A model generated the notes under the pieces. That model made no database searches. It saw only the letters and a list, made by a program, of their open reading frames with translations, and was not told the DNA's origin. Below, one piece after another: positions 9,099-19,144 of a stretch of 64,000 nt of DNA. The stretch's first letter is position 1, and the number at the start of each line of letters is the position of its first letter. The position numbers and the translations under genes are program-made. This DNA comes from Streptococcus mitis (GTDB taxonomy: Bacteria > Bacillota > Bacilli > Lactobacillales > Streptococcaceae), in assembly GCF_901542415.1 (NCBI RefSeq), contig NZ_CABEHV010000004.1:434001-498000 (forward strand). Direction: 5' to 3'.

Positions 9099-10640
9099 AT
9101 GGGCACAACAGGATTTACAATAATTGACTTAATTATCTTGATTGTTTATTTACTTGCGGTGTTGGTTGCAGGTATCTATTTCTCTAAAAAAGAAATGAAA
9201 GGAAAAGAGTTCTTTAAAGGAGATGGTTCTGTTCCTTGGTATGTTACTTCGGTATCCATTTTTGCCACAATGCTCAGTCCGATTTCCTTCTTGGGACTCG
9301 CTGGTAACTCTTATGCAGGTAGCTGGATTTTATGGTTTGCTCAATTAGGGATGGTTGTAGCTATTCCACTGACAATTCGTTTTATCTTACCTATCTTTGC
9401 ACGGATAGACATCGATACGGCATATGATTACTTGGATAAACGTTTTAATTCTAAAGCACTTCGTATTATTTCAGCACTCTTGTTTATTATTTATCAATTG
9501 GGACGTATGTCTATCATTATGTACCTCCCATCAGCTGGTTTATCAGTATTGACAGGAATTGACATCAATATTTTGATTATTTTGATGGGTGCAATTGCAA
9601 TTGTTTATTCTTATACTGGTGGTCTAAAATCCGTATTATGGACAGACTTTATTCAAGGTGTGGTTCTGATTAGTGGTGTCGTTGTAGCTTTATTTGTACT
9701 GATGGCTAATATTAAAGGTGGCTTTGGTGCAGTAGCAGAAACATTAGCAAACGGGAAATTCCTTGCTGCAAATGAAAAACTTTTCGATCCTAACTTGCTT
9801 TCAAACTCCATCTTCTTAATTGTGATGGGTTCAGGCTTTACAATCTTGTCTTCCTATGCTTCATCTCAAGATTTGGTTCAACGTTTTACTACAACACAAA
9901 ATATTAAGAAACTTAATAAAATGTTGTTCACAAATGGAGTCTTGTCACTTGCAACTGCAACAGTCTTTTACTTGATCGGTACAGGCTTGTACGTATTCTA
10001 TCAAGTACAAAATGCAGGTAGTGCAGCTAGCAATATCCCTCAAGACCAAATCTTTATGTACTTTATTGCATACCAGTTACCAGTAGGTGTCACAGGTTTG
10101 ATCTTGGCAGCGATTTATGCAGCAGCTCAATCAACTATTTCAACAGGTTTGAACTCTGTTGCAACTTCATGGACATTGGATATTCAAGATGTCATTTCTA
10201 AAAATATGTCAGACGATCGTCGTACGAAAATTGCACAATTCGTATCTCTAGCAGTAGGTTTATTCTCAATTGTTGTTTCCATTATCATGGCTCATTCAGA
10301 TATTAAATCTGCATACGAATGGTTCAATAGTTTCATGGGACTTGTACTTGGTCTACTTGGTGGTGTATTCATTCTTGGTTTTGTTTCTAAAAAAGCAAAT
10401 AAACAAGGTGCTTATGCAGCGCTGATTGTATCAACCATCGTTATGGTATTTATTAAATACTTCCTTCCTCCAACAGCTGTTAGCTACTGGGCATATTCAT
10501 TGATTTCAATTTCTGTATCAGTAGTGTCAGGTTATATTGTATCTGTTCTTACTGAAAATAAAGTATCTGCACCTAAATATACAACGATTCATGATATTTC
10601 AGAAATTAAAGCGGATTCAAGTTGGGAAGTTCGTCACTAG
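9099..10640 (+). CDS. nanT: Sodium:solute symporter, sialic acid (or 2,7-anhydro-Neu5Ac) uptake
   Basis: 513 residues with about 13 hydrophobic helices, a typical SSS-family (LeuT-fold) transporter. The N-terminal signature FFKGDGSVPWYVTSVSIFAT and the helix AAQSTISTGLNSVATSW, carrying the Ser/Thr cluster that forms the Na+ sites in SiaT-type sialic acid symporters, are present. Context makes sialic acid the likely substrate. Because the cluster also has a NanB-like sialidase and an anhydro-sialic acid oxidoreductase, 2,7-anhydro-Neu5Ac is an alternative. Uptake would be driven by Na+, which links it to the V-ATPase downstream. The symbol reflects function by context, not homology to E. coli NanT (an MFS protein). 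Confidence 0.85.
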   Translation: MGTTGFTIIDLIILIVYLLAVLVAGIYFSKKEMKGKEFFKGDGSVPWYVTSVSIFATMLSPISFLGLAGNSYAGSWILWFAQLGMVVAIPLTIRFILPIFARIDIDTAYDYLDKRFNSKALRIISALLFIIYQLGRMSIIMYLPSAGLSVLTGIDINILIILMGAIAIVYSYTGGLKSVLWTDFIQGVVLISGVVVALFVLMANIKGGFGAVAETLANGKFLAANEKLFDPNLLSNSIFLIVMGSGFTILSSYASSQDLVQRFTTTQNIKKLNKMLFTNGVLSLATATVFYLIGTGLYVFYQVQNAGSAASNIPQDQIFMYFIAYQLPVGVTGLILAAIYAAAQSTISTGLNSVATSWTLDIQDVISKNMSDDRRTKIAQFVSLAVGLFSIVVSIIMAHSDIKSAYEWFNSFMGLVLGLLGGVFILGFVSKKANKQGAYAALIVSTIVMVFIKYFLPPTAVSYWAYSLISISVSVVSGYIVSVLTENKVSAPKYTTIHDISEIKADSSWEVRH

Positions 10641-10665
10641 TCACTAATAGAAAAGAGAAAATAAT

Positions 10666-11124
10666 ATGATTATTTCTGAACAATCTGATTTTAGACGATA
10701 TGCTTCTGTCAATAAACATTTTTCAAAAGTCTGTGATTTTTTAGAAAATACAAATTTGACAGATTTAGTTGATGGAAAAATTGATATTGACGGGGAAAAT
10801 GTTTTTGCAAATTGTATGACTTATCTAGCTGATGGAGTTCCAGGAGATATTTTTGAAACTCATAAGAAATATTTAGATATTCATATTGTTGTTGAAAATA
10901 CAGAAAAAATGGCAGTAACTTCCCCAGTTCGTGCTCAGTCACGTGTACCTTTTAGCGAAGAGAAGGATATTGCTTTTTACGATAGCAAAGACTATCAAAT
11001 TGTTGAATTGCTTCCAGGGAATATGTTGGTGACTTTTGAAGAAGATCTTCACCAACCAAAGATTCATTGCAATGATGAAACTGTTAAAAAACTTGTTATC
11101 AAAGTTTTAAATGAGGAAAAATAA
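10666..11124 (+). CDS. nanQ: YhcH/YjgK/YiaL-family protein, N-acetylneuraminate anomerase
   Basis: 152 residues of the YhcH/YjgK/YiaL (DUF386) cupin family, with DIFETHKKYLDIHIVVEN and the His/Glu-rich VTFEEDLHQPKIHC segment forming the metal site. E. coli NanQ (YhcH) speeds the conversion of alpha-Neu5Ac into the beta anomer or open form for the lyase. Being between the transporter and the sialidase in a nan operon supports the same job. Its end overlaps the region just before the sialidase gene. Confidence 0.85.
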   Translation: MIISEQSDFRRYASVNKHFSKVCDFLENTNLTDLVDGKIDIDGENVFANCMTYLADGVPGDIFETHKKYLDIHIVVENTEKMAVTSPVRAQSRVPFSEEKDIAFYDSKDYQIVELLPGNMLVTFEEDLHQPKIHCNDETVKKLVIKVLNEEK

Positions 11125-11125
11125 A

Positions 11126-13450
11126 ATGAAAAAAAATATTAAACAATATGTAACCTTAGGTACTGTAGTGGTATTATCAGCATTTGTTGCTAACTCAGTT
11201 GCAGCTCAGGAGACTGAAACTTCTGAAGTATCAACACCAGAGTTGGTGCAACCTGTTTCACCAACGACTTCGATTTCGGAAGTACAACCTAAATCGGGTA
11301 ACTCTTCGGAAGTTACTGTACAACCTCGAACAGTTGAAACTACTGTTAAGGATCAATCTTCCACAGCGGATGCGATTTCGGGAGTACAACCTAAATCGGA
11401 TAATTCTTCGGAAGTTACTGTACAACCTCGAACAGTCGAAACTACTGTTAAGGATCCATCTTCTACAGCGGAAGAAACTCCTGTCTTAGAAAAAAATAAT
11501 GTTACTTTAACAGGGGGCGGAGAAAATGTTACTAATGAGTTAAAGGATAAACTTACTAGCGGTGACTTTACTGTAGTGATTAAGTACAATCAGTCTAGTG
11601 AGAAAGGTTTACAAGCTTTGTTTGGAATATCTAATTCTAAACCTGGTCAACAAAATAGTTATGTAGATGTGTTCCTTAGAGACAATGGTGAATTGGGAAT
11701 GGAAGCGCGTGATACTTCTTCCAATAAAAATCACCTAGTATCCAGACCTGCTTCAGTTTGGGGTAAGTACAAACAAGAGGCTGTGACTAACACTGTTGCA
11801 GTAGTAGCAGATTCAGTCAAAAAAACATATTCTTTATATGCTAATGGTACAAAAGTAGTAGAAAAGAAAGTGGATAACTTCCTAAGCATCAAGGATATTA
11901 AAGGTATTGATTACTATATGCTTGGGGGAGTGAAACGTGCAGGAAAAACGGCGTTTGGTTTTAGCGGAACACTAGAAAATATCAAATTCTTTAATAGTGC
12001 ATTGGATGAAGAAACTGTTAAAAAGATGACAACAAACGCTGTTACTGGACATTTAATTTATACGGCTAATGATACAACAGGTTCTAACTATTTCCGTATT
12101 CCAGTTCTGTATACTTTTAGCAATGGTCGGGTTTTTTCAAGCATTGACGCTCGTTACGGTGGAACTCATGATTTCTTGAATAAAATTAATATTGCTACAA
12201 GTTATAGTGATGATAATGGTAAGACATGGACTAAACCAAAATTAACATTGGCATTCGATGATTTTGCGCCAGTACCATTAGAATGGCCTCGTGATGTTGG
12301 TGGACGTGACTTACAAATCAGCGGTGGTGCAACCTATATTGACTCTGTTATTGTTGAAAAAAATAATAAACAAGTACTCATGTTTGCTGATGTTATGCCT
12401 GCTGGAGTAAGTTTTAGAGAAGCTACTAGAAAAGATTCTGGTTATAAACAAATTGATGGTAATTATTACCTTAAATTAAAGAAACAAGGTGATACTGATT
12501 ATAATTATACTATTCGTGAGAATGGTACTGTATACGACGATCGTACCAACAGACCAACTGAATTTTCAGTAGATAAAAATTTCGGTATTAAACAAAATGG
12601 TAATTATTTGACGGTAGAGCAATATTCGGTTTCATTTGAAAATAATAAAAAGACTGAATATCGTAATGGGACTAAAGTCCATATGAATATCTTCTACAAA
12701 GATGCATTATTCAAAGTAGTGCCAACGAACTATATTGCATATATTTCTAGCAATGATCATGGCGAATCTTGGTCTGCACCAACTTTATTACCTCCTATAA
12801 TGGGACTTAATCGGAATGCGCCTTATTTGGGTCCTGGACGTGGAATCATTGAAAGCTCAACTGGACGTATTCTTATTCCGTCTTACACTGGTAAAGAGTC
12901 TGCATTCATTTATAGTGACGATAACGGAGCGTCTTGGAAAGTTAAAGTTGTGCCACTTCCTTCTAGTTGGTCAGCAGAAGCACAATTTGTAGAATTGAGT
13001 CCAGGAGTAATTCAAGCATACATGCGTACAAATAATGGTAAAATTGCATATTTAACAAGTAAAGACGCAGGTACTACTTGGAGTGCGCCGGAATATTTGA
13101 ATTTTGTTTCAAATCCAAGTTATGGAACACAATTATCAATCATCAATTATAGTCAATTGATTGATGGTAAAAAGGCTGTCATTTTAAGTACTCCAAACTC
13201 CACAAATGGTCGTAAACACGGACAAATTTCGATTGGTCTAATTAATGATGATAATACAATTGATTGGCGTTATCATCACGATGTTGATTATAGTAACTAT
13301 GGATACTCATATTCAACATTGACAGAGTTACCAAATCATGAAATTGGATTGATGTTTGAAAAATTTGATTCATGGTCTCGTAATGAACTTCATATGAAAA
13401 ATGTTGTACCATATGTAACATTTAAGATTGAAGATTTGAAAAAGAATTAA
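11126..13450 (+). CDS. nanB: Secreted sialidase, NanB/NanC type (likely intramolecular trans-sialidase)
   Basis: 774 residues from ATG 11126, chosen for the GAGG site at 11113-11116; an ATG at 11111 would overlap nanQ. Order: signal peptide (about 1-33, KQYVTLGTVVVLSAFVANSV), two 34-residue tandem repeats, a CBM40 lectin-like domain (about 105-295), then a six-bladed catalytic domain with YFRIP (active-site Arg), four Asp boxes (SDDNGKTW, SNDHGESW, SDDNGASW, SKDAGTTW) and a C-terminal SYSTLTELPNHE. The FDSWSRNE stretch keeps the tryptophan that in NanB favours 2,7-anhydro-Neu5Ac release. No LPxTG or transmembrane anchor follows, as in NanB and NanC, so the enzyme is probably released. NanC-like (Neu5Ac2en) activity cannot be excluded. 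Confidence 0.88.
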   Translation: MKKNIKQYVTLGTVVVLSAFVANSVAAQETETSEVSTPELVQPVSPTTSISEVQPKSGNSSEVTVQPRTVETTVKDQSSTADAISGVQPKSDNSSEVTVQPRTVETTVKDPSSTAEETPVLEKNNVTLTGGGENVTNELKDKLTSGDFTVVIKYNQSSEKGLQALFGISNSKPGQQNSYVDVFLRDNGELGMEARDTSSNKNHLVSRPASVWGKYKQEAVTNTVAVVADSVKKTYSLYANGTKVVEKKVDNFLSIKDIKGIDYYMLGGVKRAGKTAFGFSGTLENIKFFNSALDEETVKKMTTNAVTGHLIYTANDTTGSNYFRIPVLYTFSNGRVFSSIDARYGGTHDFLNKINIATSYSDDNGKTWTKPKLTLAFDDFAPVPLEWPRDVGGRDLQISGGATYIDSVIVEKNNKQVLMFADVMPAGVSFREATRKDSGYKQIDGNYYLKLKKQGDTDYNYTIRENGTVYDDRTNRPTEFSVDKNFGIKQNGNYLTVEQYSVSFENNKKTEYRNGTKVHMNIFYKDALFKVVPTNYIAYISSNDHGESWSAPTLLPPIMGLNRNAPYLGPGRGIIESSTGRILIPSYTGKESAFIYSDDNGASWKVKVVPLPSSWSAEAQFVELSPGVIQAYMRTNNGKIAYLTSKDAGTTWSAPEYLNFVSNPSYGTQLSIINYSQLIDGKKAVILSTPNSTNGRKHGQISIGLINDDNTIDWRYHHDVDYSNYGYSYSTLTELPNHEIGLMFEKFDSWSRNELHMKNVVPYVTFKIEDLKKN
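11271..11474 (+). repeat. Two 102-bp tandem repeats in the sialidase gene
   Basis: Two near-identical units with a period of 102 bp (34 residues) start at 11271 and 11373. Each encodes VQPKSxNSSEVTVQPRTVET plus TVKDxSST. They form a Ser/Thr/Val-rich linker between the signal peptide and the lectin domain that pneumococcal NanB lacks, as far as I recall it. The high identity suggests recent duplication and possible length variation. Confidence 0.85.
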
Positions 13451-13487
13451 AGCTGAAATTTAAATATATTGAAAGAGGATAAAAATT

Positions 13488-14597
13488 ATGGTAAATTACG
13501 GTATTGTTGGAGCTGGATATTTTGGAGCTGATTTGGCTCGCTCAATGAACAAAATTGAAGATGCAAAAGTGGTTGCGGTATTTGACCCAAATCATGGAGA
13601 AGAAGTTGCTCAAGAGTTGGGATCAGATGTTTGTGCAAGTTTAGATGAACTTGTAGCACGTGAAGATATTGATTGTGTGATCGTAGCTTCACCTAGCTAC
13701 CTTCACCGTGAACCTGTTGTGAAAGCTGCTCAACATGGCAAACACGTATTTTGTGAAAAGCCAATTGCATTGTCTTATGAAGATTGTAAAGCCATGGTTG
13801 ACGCATGTAAAGAAAATAATGTTATCTTTATGGCTGGTCACATCATGAACTTCTTTAATGGTGTACACCATGCTAAAGAATTGATTACTCAAGGTAAAAT
13901 CGGTAAAGTTCTTTATTGCCATGCCGCTCGTACAGGTTGGGAAGAACAACAACCAACTGTATCATGGAAGAAACTTCGTTCTCAATCTGGAGGACATTTG
14001 TACCACCATATTCATGAATTAGATTGCATTCAGTTCATCATGGGAGGACTTCCTGAAAAAGCGACAATGGTAGGAGGTAATGTATATCATAAAGGTGAAA
14101 ACTTTGGTGATGAAGATGATATGCTCATTGTAAACCTAGAATACTCTGATGATCGTTATGCTGTTTTGGAATATGGTAATGCTTTCCGTTGGGGTGAACA
14201 CTACGTCTTGATTCAAGGAACTGAAGGAGCTATCAAACTTGACTTGTTCAATACTGGAGGTACTCTTCGTGTTAAAGGTGAAGGAGAATCACACTTCTTG
14301 GTACATGAAACTCAAGAGGAAGATGATGACCGTACAGCTATCTATACCGGTCGTGGTATGGATGGAGCAATTGCGTACGGTAAACCAGGAGTACGTTGCC
14401 CATTATGGTTACAAACATGTATTGATAAAGAAATGGAATATCTACATGACATCATTAAAGGTGGAGAAATTACAGAAGAATATGAAAAACTTCTCAATGG
14501 TGTAGCTGCTTTAGAATCAATCGCTACCGCTGATGCATGTACTTTATCAGTTAAAGAAGATCGAAAAGTAAGTCTTTCAGAAATCACAAATGCTTAA
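13488..14597 (+). CDS. nanOx: Gfo/Idh/MocA oxidoreductase, 2,7-anhydro-Neu5Ac oxidoreductase type
   Basis: 369 residues. The Rossmann fold begins YGIVGAGYFGADLA, followed by CEKPIALSYEDC with the catalytic lysine of the Gfo/Idh/MocA family and SGGHLYHHIHELDCIQF. Ruminococcus gnavus NanOx and E. coli NanX (YjhC) convert 2,7-anhydro-Neu5Ac into Neu5Ac by a redox-neutral NAD-dependent reaction. The close resemblance to the oxidoreductase of the pneumococcal nan locus (recalled, not aligned) and its place right after a NanB-like sialidase support that function. It is the last gene before a strong terminator. General sugar oxidoreductase activity is the alternative. Confidence 0.82.
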   Translation: MVNYGIVGAGYFGADLARSMNKIEDAKVVAVFDPNHGEEVAQELGSDVCASLDELVAREDIDCVIVASPSYLHREPVVKAAQHGKHVFCEKPIALSYEDCKAMVDACKENNVIFMAGHIMNFFNGVHHAKELITQGKIGKVLYCHAARTGWEEQQPTVSWKKLRSQSGGHLYHHIHELDCIQFIMGGLPEKATMVGGNVYHKGENFGDEDDMLIVNLEYSDDRYAVLEYGNAFRWGEHYVLIQGTEGAIKLDLFNTGGTLRVKGEGESHFLVHETQEEDDDRTAIYTGRGMDGAIAYGKPGVRCPLWLQTCIDKEMEYLHDIIKGGEITEEYEKLLNGVAALESIATADACTLSVKEDRKVSLSEITNA

Positions 14598-14681
14598 CTA
14601 TTGTAAAACAGAATAGTAAATTCTTATCATTATATAATTTCTAAAGTTCTGTGATACAACTCATTGAATAAAGAAATAGAG

Positions 14682-14715
14682 ATGGGACTGGGATAATGCC
14701 CAGTCCCATTTTTTA
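14682..14715 (+). terminator. Terminator after the first nan operon
   Basis: ATGGGACTGGG (14682-14692) pairs perfectly with CCCAGTCCCAT (14699-14709), followed by a T run. It separates nanR-E-A-T-Q-B-Ox from the nanK/V-ATPase unit. Confidence 0.9.
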
Positions 14716-14753
14716 TCAAAAAGTAATGAGATCAAAAATGTGGGAGTGATGAA

Positions 14754-15644
14754 ATGAAGATTATAGGGATCGATATTGGCGGAACAACAATTAAGGCAGA
14801 TTTATACGATGATTTTGGAACGAGTTTAAATCAGTTCAAAGAGATAGAAACAATTATTGACTATGATTTGGGAACGAACCAGATATTAAATCAGGTCTGT
14901 GATTTAATTGGTGAGTATATTTTAAATTATTCAATTGATGGTGTTGGGATTTCCACTGCTGGAGTTGTTAATGCTAATACAGGAGAAATCATCTATGCAG
15001 GCTATACAATACCAGGCTATATCGGAGTAAACTTTACTTCCGAAATAGAAAAACGTTTTGGGTTGTCTACTTTTGTTGAAAATGATGTTAATTGTGCTGC
15101 ATTAGGTGAATTGTGGAAGGGACAAGCCAAAGATAAGAAAAATGTAGTAATGGTTACTATTGGAACAGGTATAGGAGGCAGTATTATTGTCAATGGACAA
15201 ATTGTTAACGGATTTAACTATACTGCTGGTGAAGTAGGCTATATTCCTGTAGGTAATTCGGATTGGCAAAGCAAAGCCTCAACAACCGCATTGATTCATT
15301 TATATCAAAAGAAGAGCTTGAAAACTAATCAAACTGGACGCACTTTCTTTACTGATTTAAGTTCTGGAGATAAAATCGCTAAAGAAACTTTTGAAATTTT
15401 TGTAGAAAATCTAACAAAAGGTTTATTAACTATTTCTTATCTACTTAATCCAGAAATTCTCATATTAGGAGGTGGGATTCTGGCTAAAAAGGATATTTTG
15501 TTACCTGAAATTCAAAGTTCTTTAGCTAAAAATGTAATGGATAATAGGTTTTTGCCTAAAAATGTTGTAGCAGCTACATTAGGAAATGAAGCTGGTCGTA
15601 TAGGTGCTGTAAAAAATTTCTTAGATAGAATTTCTAATAAATAG
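14754..15644 (+). CDS. nanK: ROK-family kinase, N-acetylmannosamine kinase
   Basis: 296 residues. ROK-type sugar kinase with the phosphate loop IGIDIGGTTIKADLY, the catalytic-Asp region VENDVNCAALGE, and VTIGTGIGGSIIVNG. The zinc-binding CxCGxxGC motif of many ROK proteins is missing, as it is in streptococcal NanK. In the pathway it phosphorylates ManNAc for NanE. It sits after the nan terminator with a GGGAGTGATG site, and only 24 bases separate it from ntpF, whose ribosome-binding site is in that gap. The kinase is therefore co-transcribed with the V-ATPase rather than with the other nan genes. The substrate is inferred from context. Confidence 0.82.
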   Translation: MKIIGIDIGGTTIKADLYDDFGTSLNQFKEIETIIDYDLGTNQILNQVCDLIGEYILNYSIDGVGISTAGVVNANTGEIIYAGYTIPGYIGVNFTSEIEKRFGLSTFVENDVNCAALGELWKGQAKDKKNVVMVTIGTGIGGSIIVNGQIVNGFNYTAGEVGYIPVGNSDWQSKASTTALIHLYQKKSLKTNQTGRTFFTDLSSGDKIAKETFEIFVENLTKGLLTISYLLNPEILILGGGILAKKDILLPEIQSSLAKNVMDNRFLPKNVVAATLGNEAGRIGAVKNFLDRISNK

Positions 15645-15668
15645 TGTGAAAGATAAGGAGGTGTCACA

Positions 15669-15992
15669 ATGACTAACTCTGTATTTTCGACAATGCAAGA
15701 TATTGAGAATGTTGCAACCGATATTATAAAATCATATGATAATGAGATTTATACGTATAAAGCTGTCTCCCAAAAAGAATTGGAAAAACTAGAAAAAAGT
15801 TATGATGAAAAAAGTCACGAAGAATTAATTTCAATAGAAAGCAATTTAGAAATGAAACAACAGAACCTCATTGATGAGGTTAATAAAACAATCAAGGAAA
15901 ATGATGCAAAGATTCAGTATATTTCATCAAGTAGGAGAGGAGAATTTGTAGAAAAAATTATTGGTAGGGTGGTAGAAAAATATGGCTATTAG
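15669..15992 (+). CDS. ntpF: V-type ATPase peripheral stalk subunit (NtpF/G-H type)
   Basis: 107 residues, almost entirely a charged coiled coil (VSQKELEKLEKSYDEKSHEELISIESNLEMK), as in the small peripheral-stalk partner of subunit E that connects the a-subunit to the A3B3 head. It is the first subunit gene of the operon, as in the Enterococcus hirae ntp operon. AAGGAGGTG precedes ATG 15669, and the end overlaps ntpI by 11 bases. The sequence is low in fixed motifs, so the call depends heavily on operon order. Confidence 0.85.
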   Translation: MTNSVFSTMQDIENVATDIIKSYDNEIYTYKAVSQKELEKLEKSYDEKSHEELISIESNLEMKQQNLIDEVNKTIKENDAKIQYISSSRRGEFVEKIIGRVVEKYGY

Positions 15993-17973
15993 TCAGATGA
16001 AAAGAATTTCTCTACTATTTACTAAGAGTAGTCTTGATGATGTTTTAAAAACTATTCAAGAACTAGAGTCAGTGCAGTTCCGTGATTTAAAGGTTCAGGA
16101 TAACTGGTCAGAAGCTCTAGAAAAAGATGAGGTTGTATTTCCAACTATTCAAATTTCTCATACTTCTAATTCCAATCATGGGTTTATTGAAGGAAATGAT
16201 GCCTTGACTTATTTGTTGAATAAACAACAACATTTGGAAGCAACTGTAGAGAAATTACAAGAATACCTACCGAAAGAAAACACGTTTAAGTTATTACAGC
16301 AACCTCCGATAACAACCTCTTATGAAGAATTAGAAAAATTTGGTAAAGCTAATGTTGCTGAAGGTGTTCTTAAAAAAGTGAATGATCAAATAAACAGAGT
16401 TCATGAATTAGAAAGAAACATTCAAAGTAATAATGAGGAAATAGAGAGATTAATAAAGTGGGAAAAATTAGAAATTGTTCCTGCGCATTTAGAACAATTT
16501 TCTTTCTGTAGAGGAAAAGTCGGAACAATTCCAAGGACTGTAGATAATCGCTTATACAATAATTTTTTAGAAAACAATATCGAAGTTCAAGAAATATTTT
16601 CTAATGATAGAGAGTACGGTGTTGTTGTTTTCTATCAGTCCAGTTGCTCTATTGATTTTGATGACTACTTATTTGAACCATTTGATTATTCTAGAAAAGA
16701 ATTACCGAAGCAGCGAGTAGTAGATTTGGATCAAGAAAACATGCAGTTAATAACTGAAAAAGAGAATATTATCGCATCGTTGCAAGATTCAAAGAAAAAT
16801 TTGATAGATTTACAATGGCAAATTGACTATATTTTATCTATCTATGCTCGTCAAATCTCTAAGAATAACCTTTTGAGCACTCCGCATCTAGTTGCATTAG
16901 AAGGATGGATAGAAGAAACTCGTATTTTATATTTTATAAAAGTTATGGATGAGCGTTTTGGACATTCTATTTATATTTATGAATCGGAAACATTGTCGGA
17001 TAATCAAGATGAAATACCTATCAAATTAACGAATCACTCTTTAATTGAACCATTTGAATTATTGACAGAAATGTATGCTCTGCCCAAATATTATGAGAAA
17101 GATCCTACACCTGTATTAGCACCATTTTACTTTACATTTTTTGGAATGATGGTTGCTGATTTAGGCTATGGTTTACTATTGTTTTTAGGAACAATGTTAG
17201 CATTAAAAATTTTTCATCTACCTTCAGTAACTAAGAGATTTTTAAAATTCTTTAATATATTAGGGGTAGCCGTTGCAATTTGGGGTGGAATCTATGGCTC
17301 ATTTTTTGGATATGAGTTGCCATTTCATCTGATATCTACAACCTCGGATGTCATGACTATATTAGTAGTGTCAGTTGTGTTTGGATTTATTACAGTATTT
17401 GTAGGTTTGTTAGCTTCAGGACTACAAAAAGTAAGAATGAAGAAATATGCAGAAGCATATAATTCAGGATTTGCGTGGTGTGTCATTCTGCTTGGCTTGT
17501 TATTTATTGCTGTCGGAATGTTGATGCCTGATATTAGACCGTTATTTGTATTAGGGAAATGGGTATCTATTTTTAATGCTGTGGGGATTTTGATTGTTTC
17601 TATTATTCAAGCCAAAAGCTTGTCAGGTATTGGATCAGGATTGTTTAATCTATATAATATTTCATCTTATATAGGTGATTTAGTTAGTTTCACTCGATTG
17701 ATGGCATTAGGATTATCTGGAGCAAGTATAGCATCAGCTTTCAATTTAATTGTTGGTTTGTTTCCGGGGACATTGGCTAAACTGACAATTGGATTAGTAT
17801 TATTCATTCTTTTACATGCGATCAATATTTTTCTATCGTTACTATCAGGATATGTTCATGGAGCACGTCTGATATTTGTTGAATTTTTTGGTAAGTTTTA
17901 TGAGGGTGGAGGAAAACCATTTCAACCTTTGAAGGCTTCTGAGAAATATATTAAGGTTATTACAAAGAATTAA
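15982..17973 (+). CDS. ntpI: V-type ATPase subunit I (a-subunit)
   Basis: 663 residues. The first 375 or so are soluble and coiled; the rest has about seven membrane helices beginning APFYFTFFGMMVADLGYGLL. The conserved arginine that faces the rotor ring lies in SFTRLMALGLSGASIASAF. Together with the NtpK ring it forms the ion path of the Vo membrane sector. It overlaps ntpF and is followed by ntpK after 15 bases, matching the E. hirae gene order. Confidence 0.94.
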   Translation: MAISQMKRISLLFTKSSLDDVLKTIQELESVQFRDLKVQDNWSEALEKDEVVFPTIQISHTSNSNHGFIEGNDALTYLLNKQQHLEATVEKLQEYLPKENTFKLLQQPPITTSYEELEKFGKANVAEGVLKKVNDQINRVHELERNIQSNNEEIERLIKWEKLEIVPAHLEQFSFCRGKVGTIPRTVDNRLYNNFLENNIEVQEIFSNDREYGVVVFYQSSCSIDFDDYLFEPFDYSRKELPKQRVVDLDQENMQLITEKENIIASLQDSKKNLIDLQWQIDYILSIYARQISKNNLLSTPHLVALEGWIEETRILYFIKVMDERFGHSIYIYESETLSDNQDEIPIKLTNHSLIEPFELLTEMYALPKYYEKDPTPVLAPFYFTFFGMMVADLGYGLLLFLGTMLALKIFHLPSVTKRFLKFFNILGVAVAIWGGIYGSFFGYELPFHLISTTSDVMTILVVSVVFGFITVFVGLLASGLQKVRMKKYAEAYNSGFAWCVILLGLLFIAVGMLMPDIRPLFVLGKWVSIFNAVGILIVSIIQAKSLSGIGSGLFNLYNISSYIGDLVSFTRLMALGLSGASIASAFNLIVGLFPGTLAKLTIGLVLFILLHAINIFLSLLSGYVHGARLIFVEFFGKFYEGGGKPFQPLKASEKYIKVITKN

Positions 17974-18465
<492 letters not shown>

Positions 18466-18498
18466 GAAATTAATTTGCTATTCAAAGGAGGTGTCTAA

Positions 18499-19080
18499 AT
18501 GAGCAATTTAGAAAACTTACGAGAATCTGTTATTGAACAAGCTCATGAAAAAGGGCGTATGAAATTATTGGATTCCAAAAAGAAGATTGATGATGAATTT
18601 GAAATGCAAAAGTCGATCATTGTAAAGAAAAAAGAAGCTGAACATGAACGAAAGTTAAAAGATTTACAGCAGAAATATCAAATAATTTTTCAACAATTAA
18701 AAAATAAGGAACGCCAATCAACGTTAGTATCAAAACAGAAAATATTAAAAGAACTTTTTCAATCTGCTTTAATAGAAATGGAATCTTGGAATGCAGATAA
18801 AGAAATGGAGTTCATCTATCGAATTCTGGAACGATATTCACAACAAGAGGTCATAGTAACTTTTGGGGAGCGGACTTTAGCTAAATTCAATTTGGAACAA
18901 TTAGAGAAATTGAAATTCTCTTTTCCAAATCATTTATTTAGTGAACAGCCTGTCTCAAATGAATCAGGCTTACTTATTTCAATAGGTAAAATTGATGATA
19001 ACTATTTGTATAAAACATTAATTGGTTCGATTTCTAAGGAAGAAAGTTCAAGTATCGCAAATCAAATTTTTATCAATTAA
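18499..19080 (+). CDS. ntpE: V-type ATPase subunit E (peripheral stalk)
   Basis: 193 residues. The N-terminal half is a long basic coiled coil (KKIDDEFEMQKSIIVKKKEAE), followed by a folded C-terminal domain that contacts the catalytic head, the usual build of subunit E. AAAGGAGGTG lies before ATG 18499. It lies between ntpK and ntpC, as in E. hirae. Confidence 0.88.
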   Translation: MSNLENLRESVIEQAHEKGRMKLLDSKKKIDDEFEMQKSIIVKKKEAEHERKLKDLQQKYQIIFQQLKNKERQSTLVSKQKILKELFQSALIEMESWNADKEMEFIYRILERYSQQEVIVTFGERTLAKFNLEQLEKLKFSFPNHLFSEQPVSNESGLLISIGKIDDNYLYKTLIGSISKEESSSIANQIFIN

Positions 19081-19144
19081 GGATGAAATTGGTTAATTCT
19101 TCTTAGAAATTTGGAGTATTCCAATAAAATTAGAAAGGTATTTT

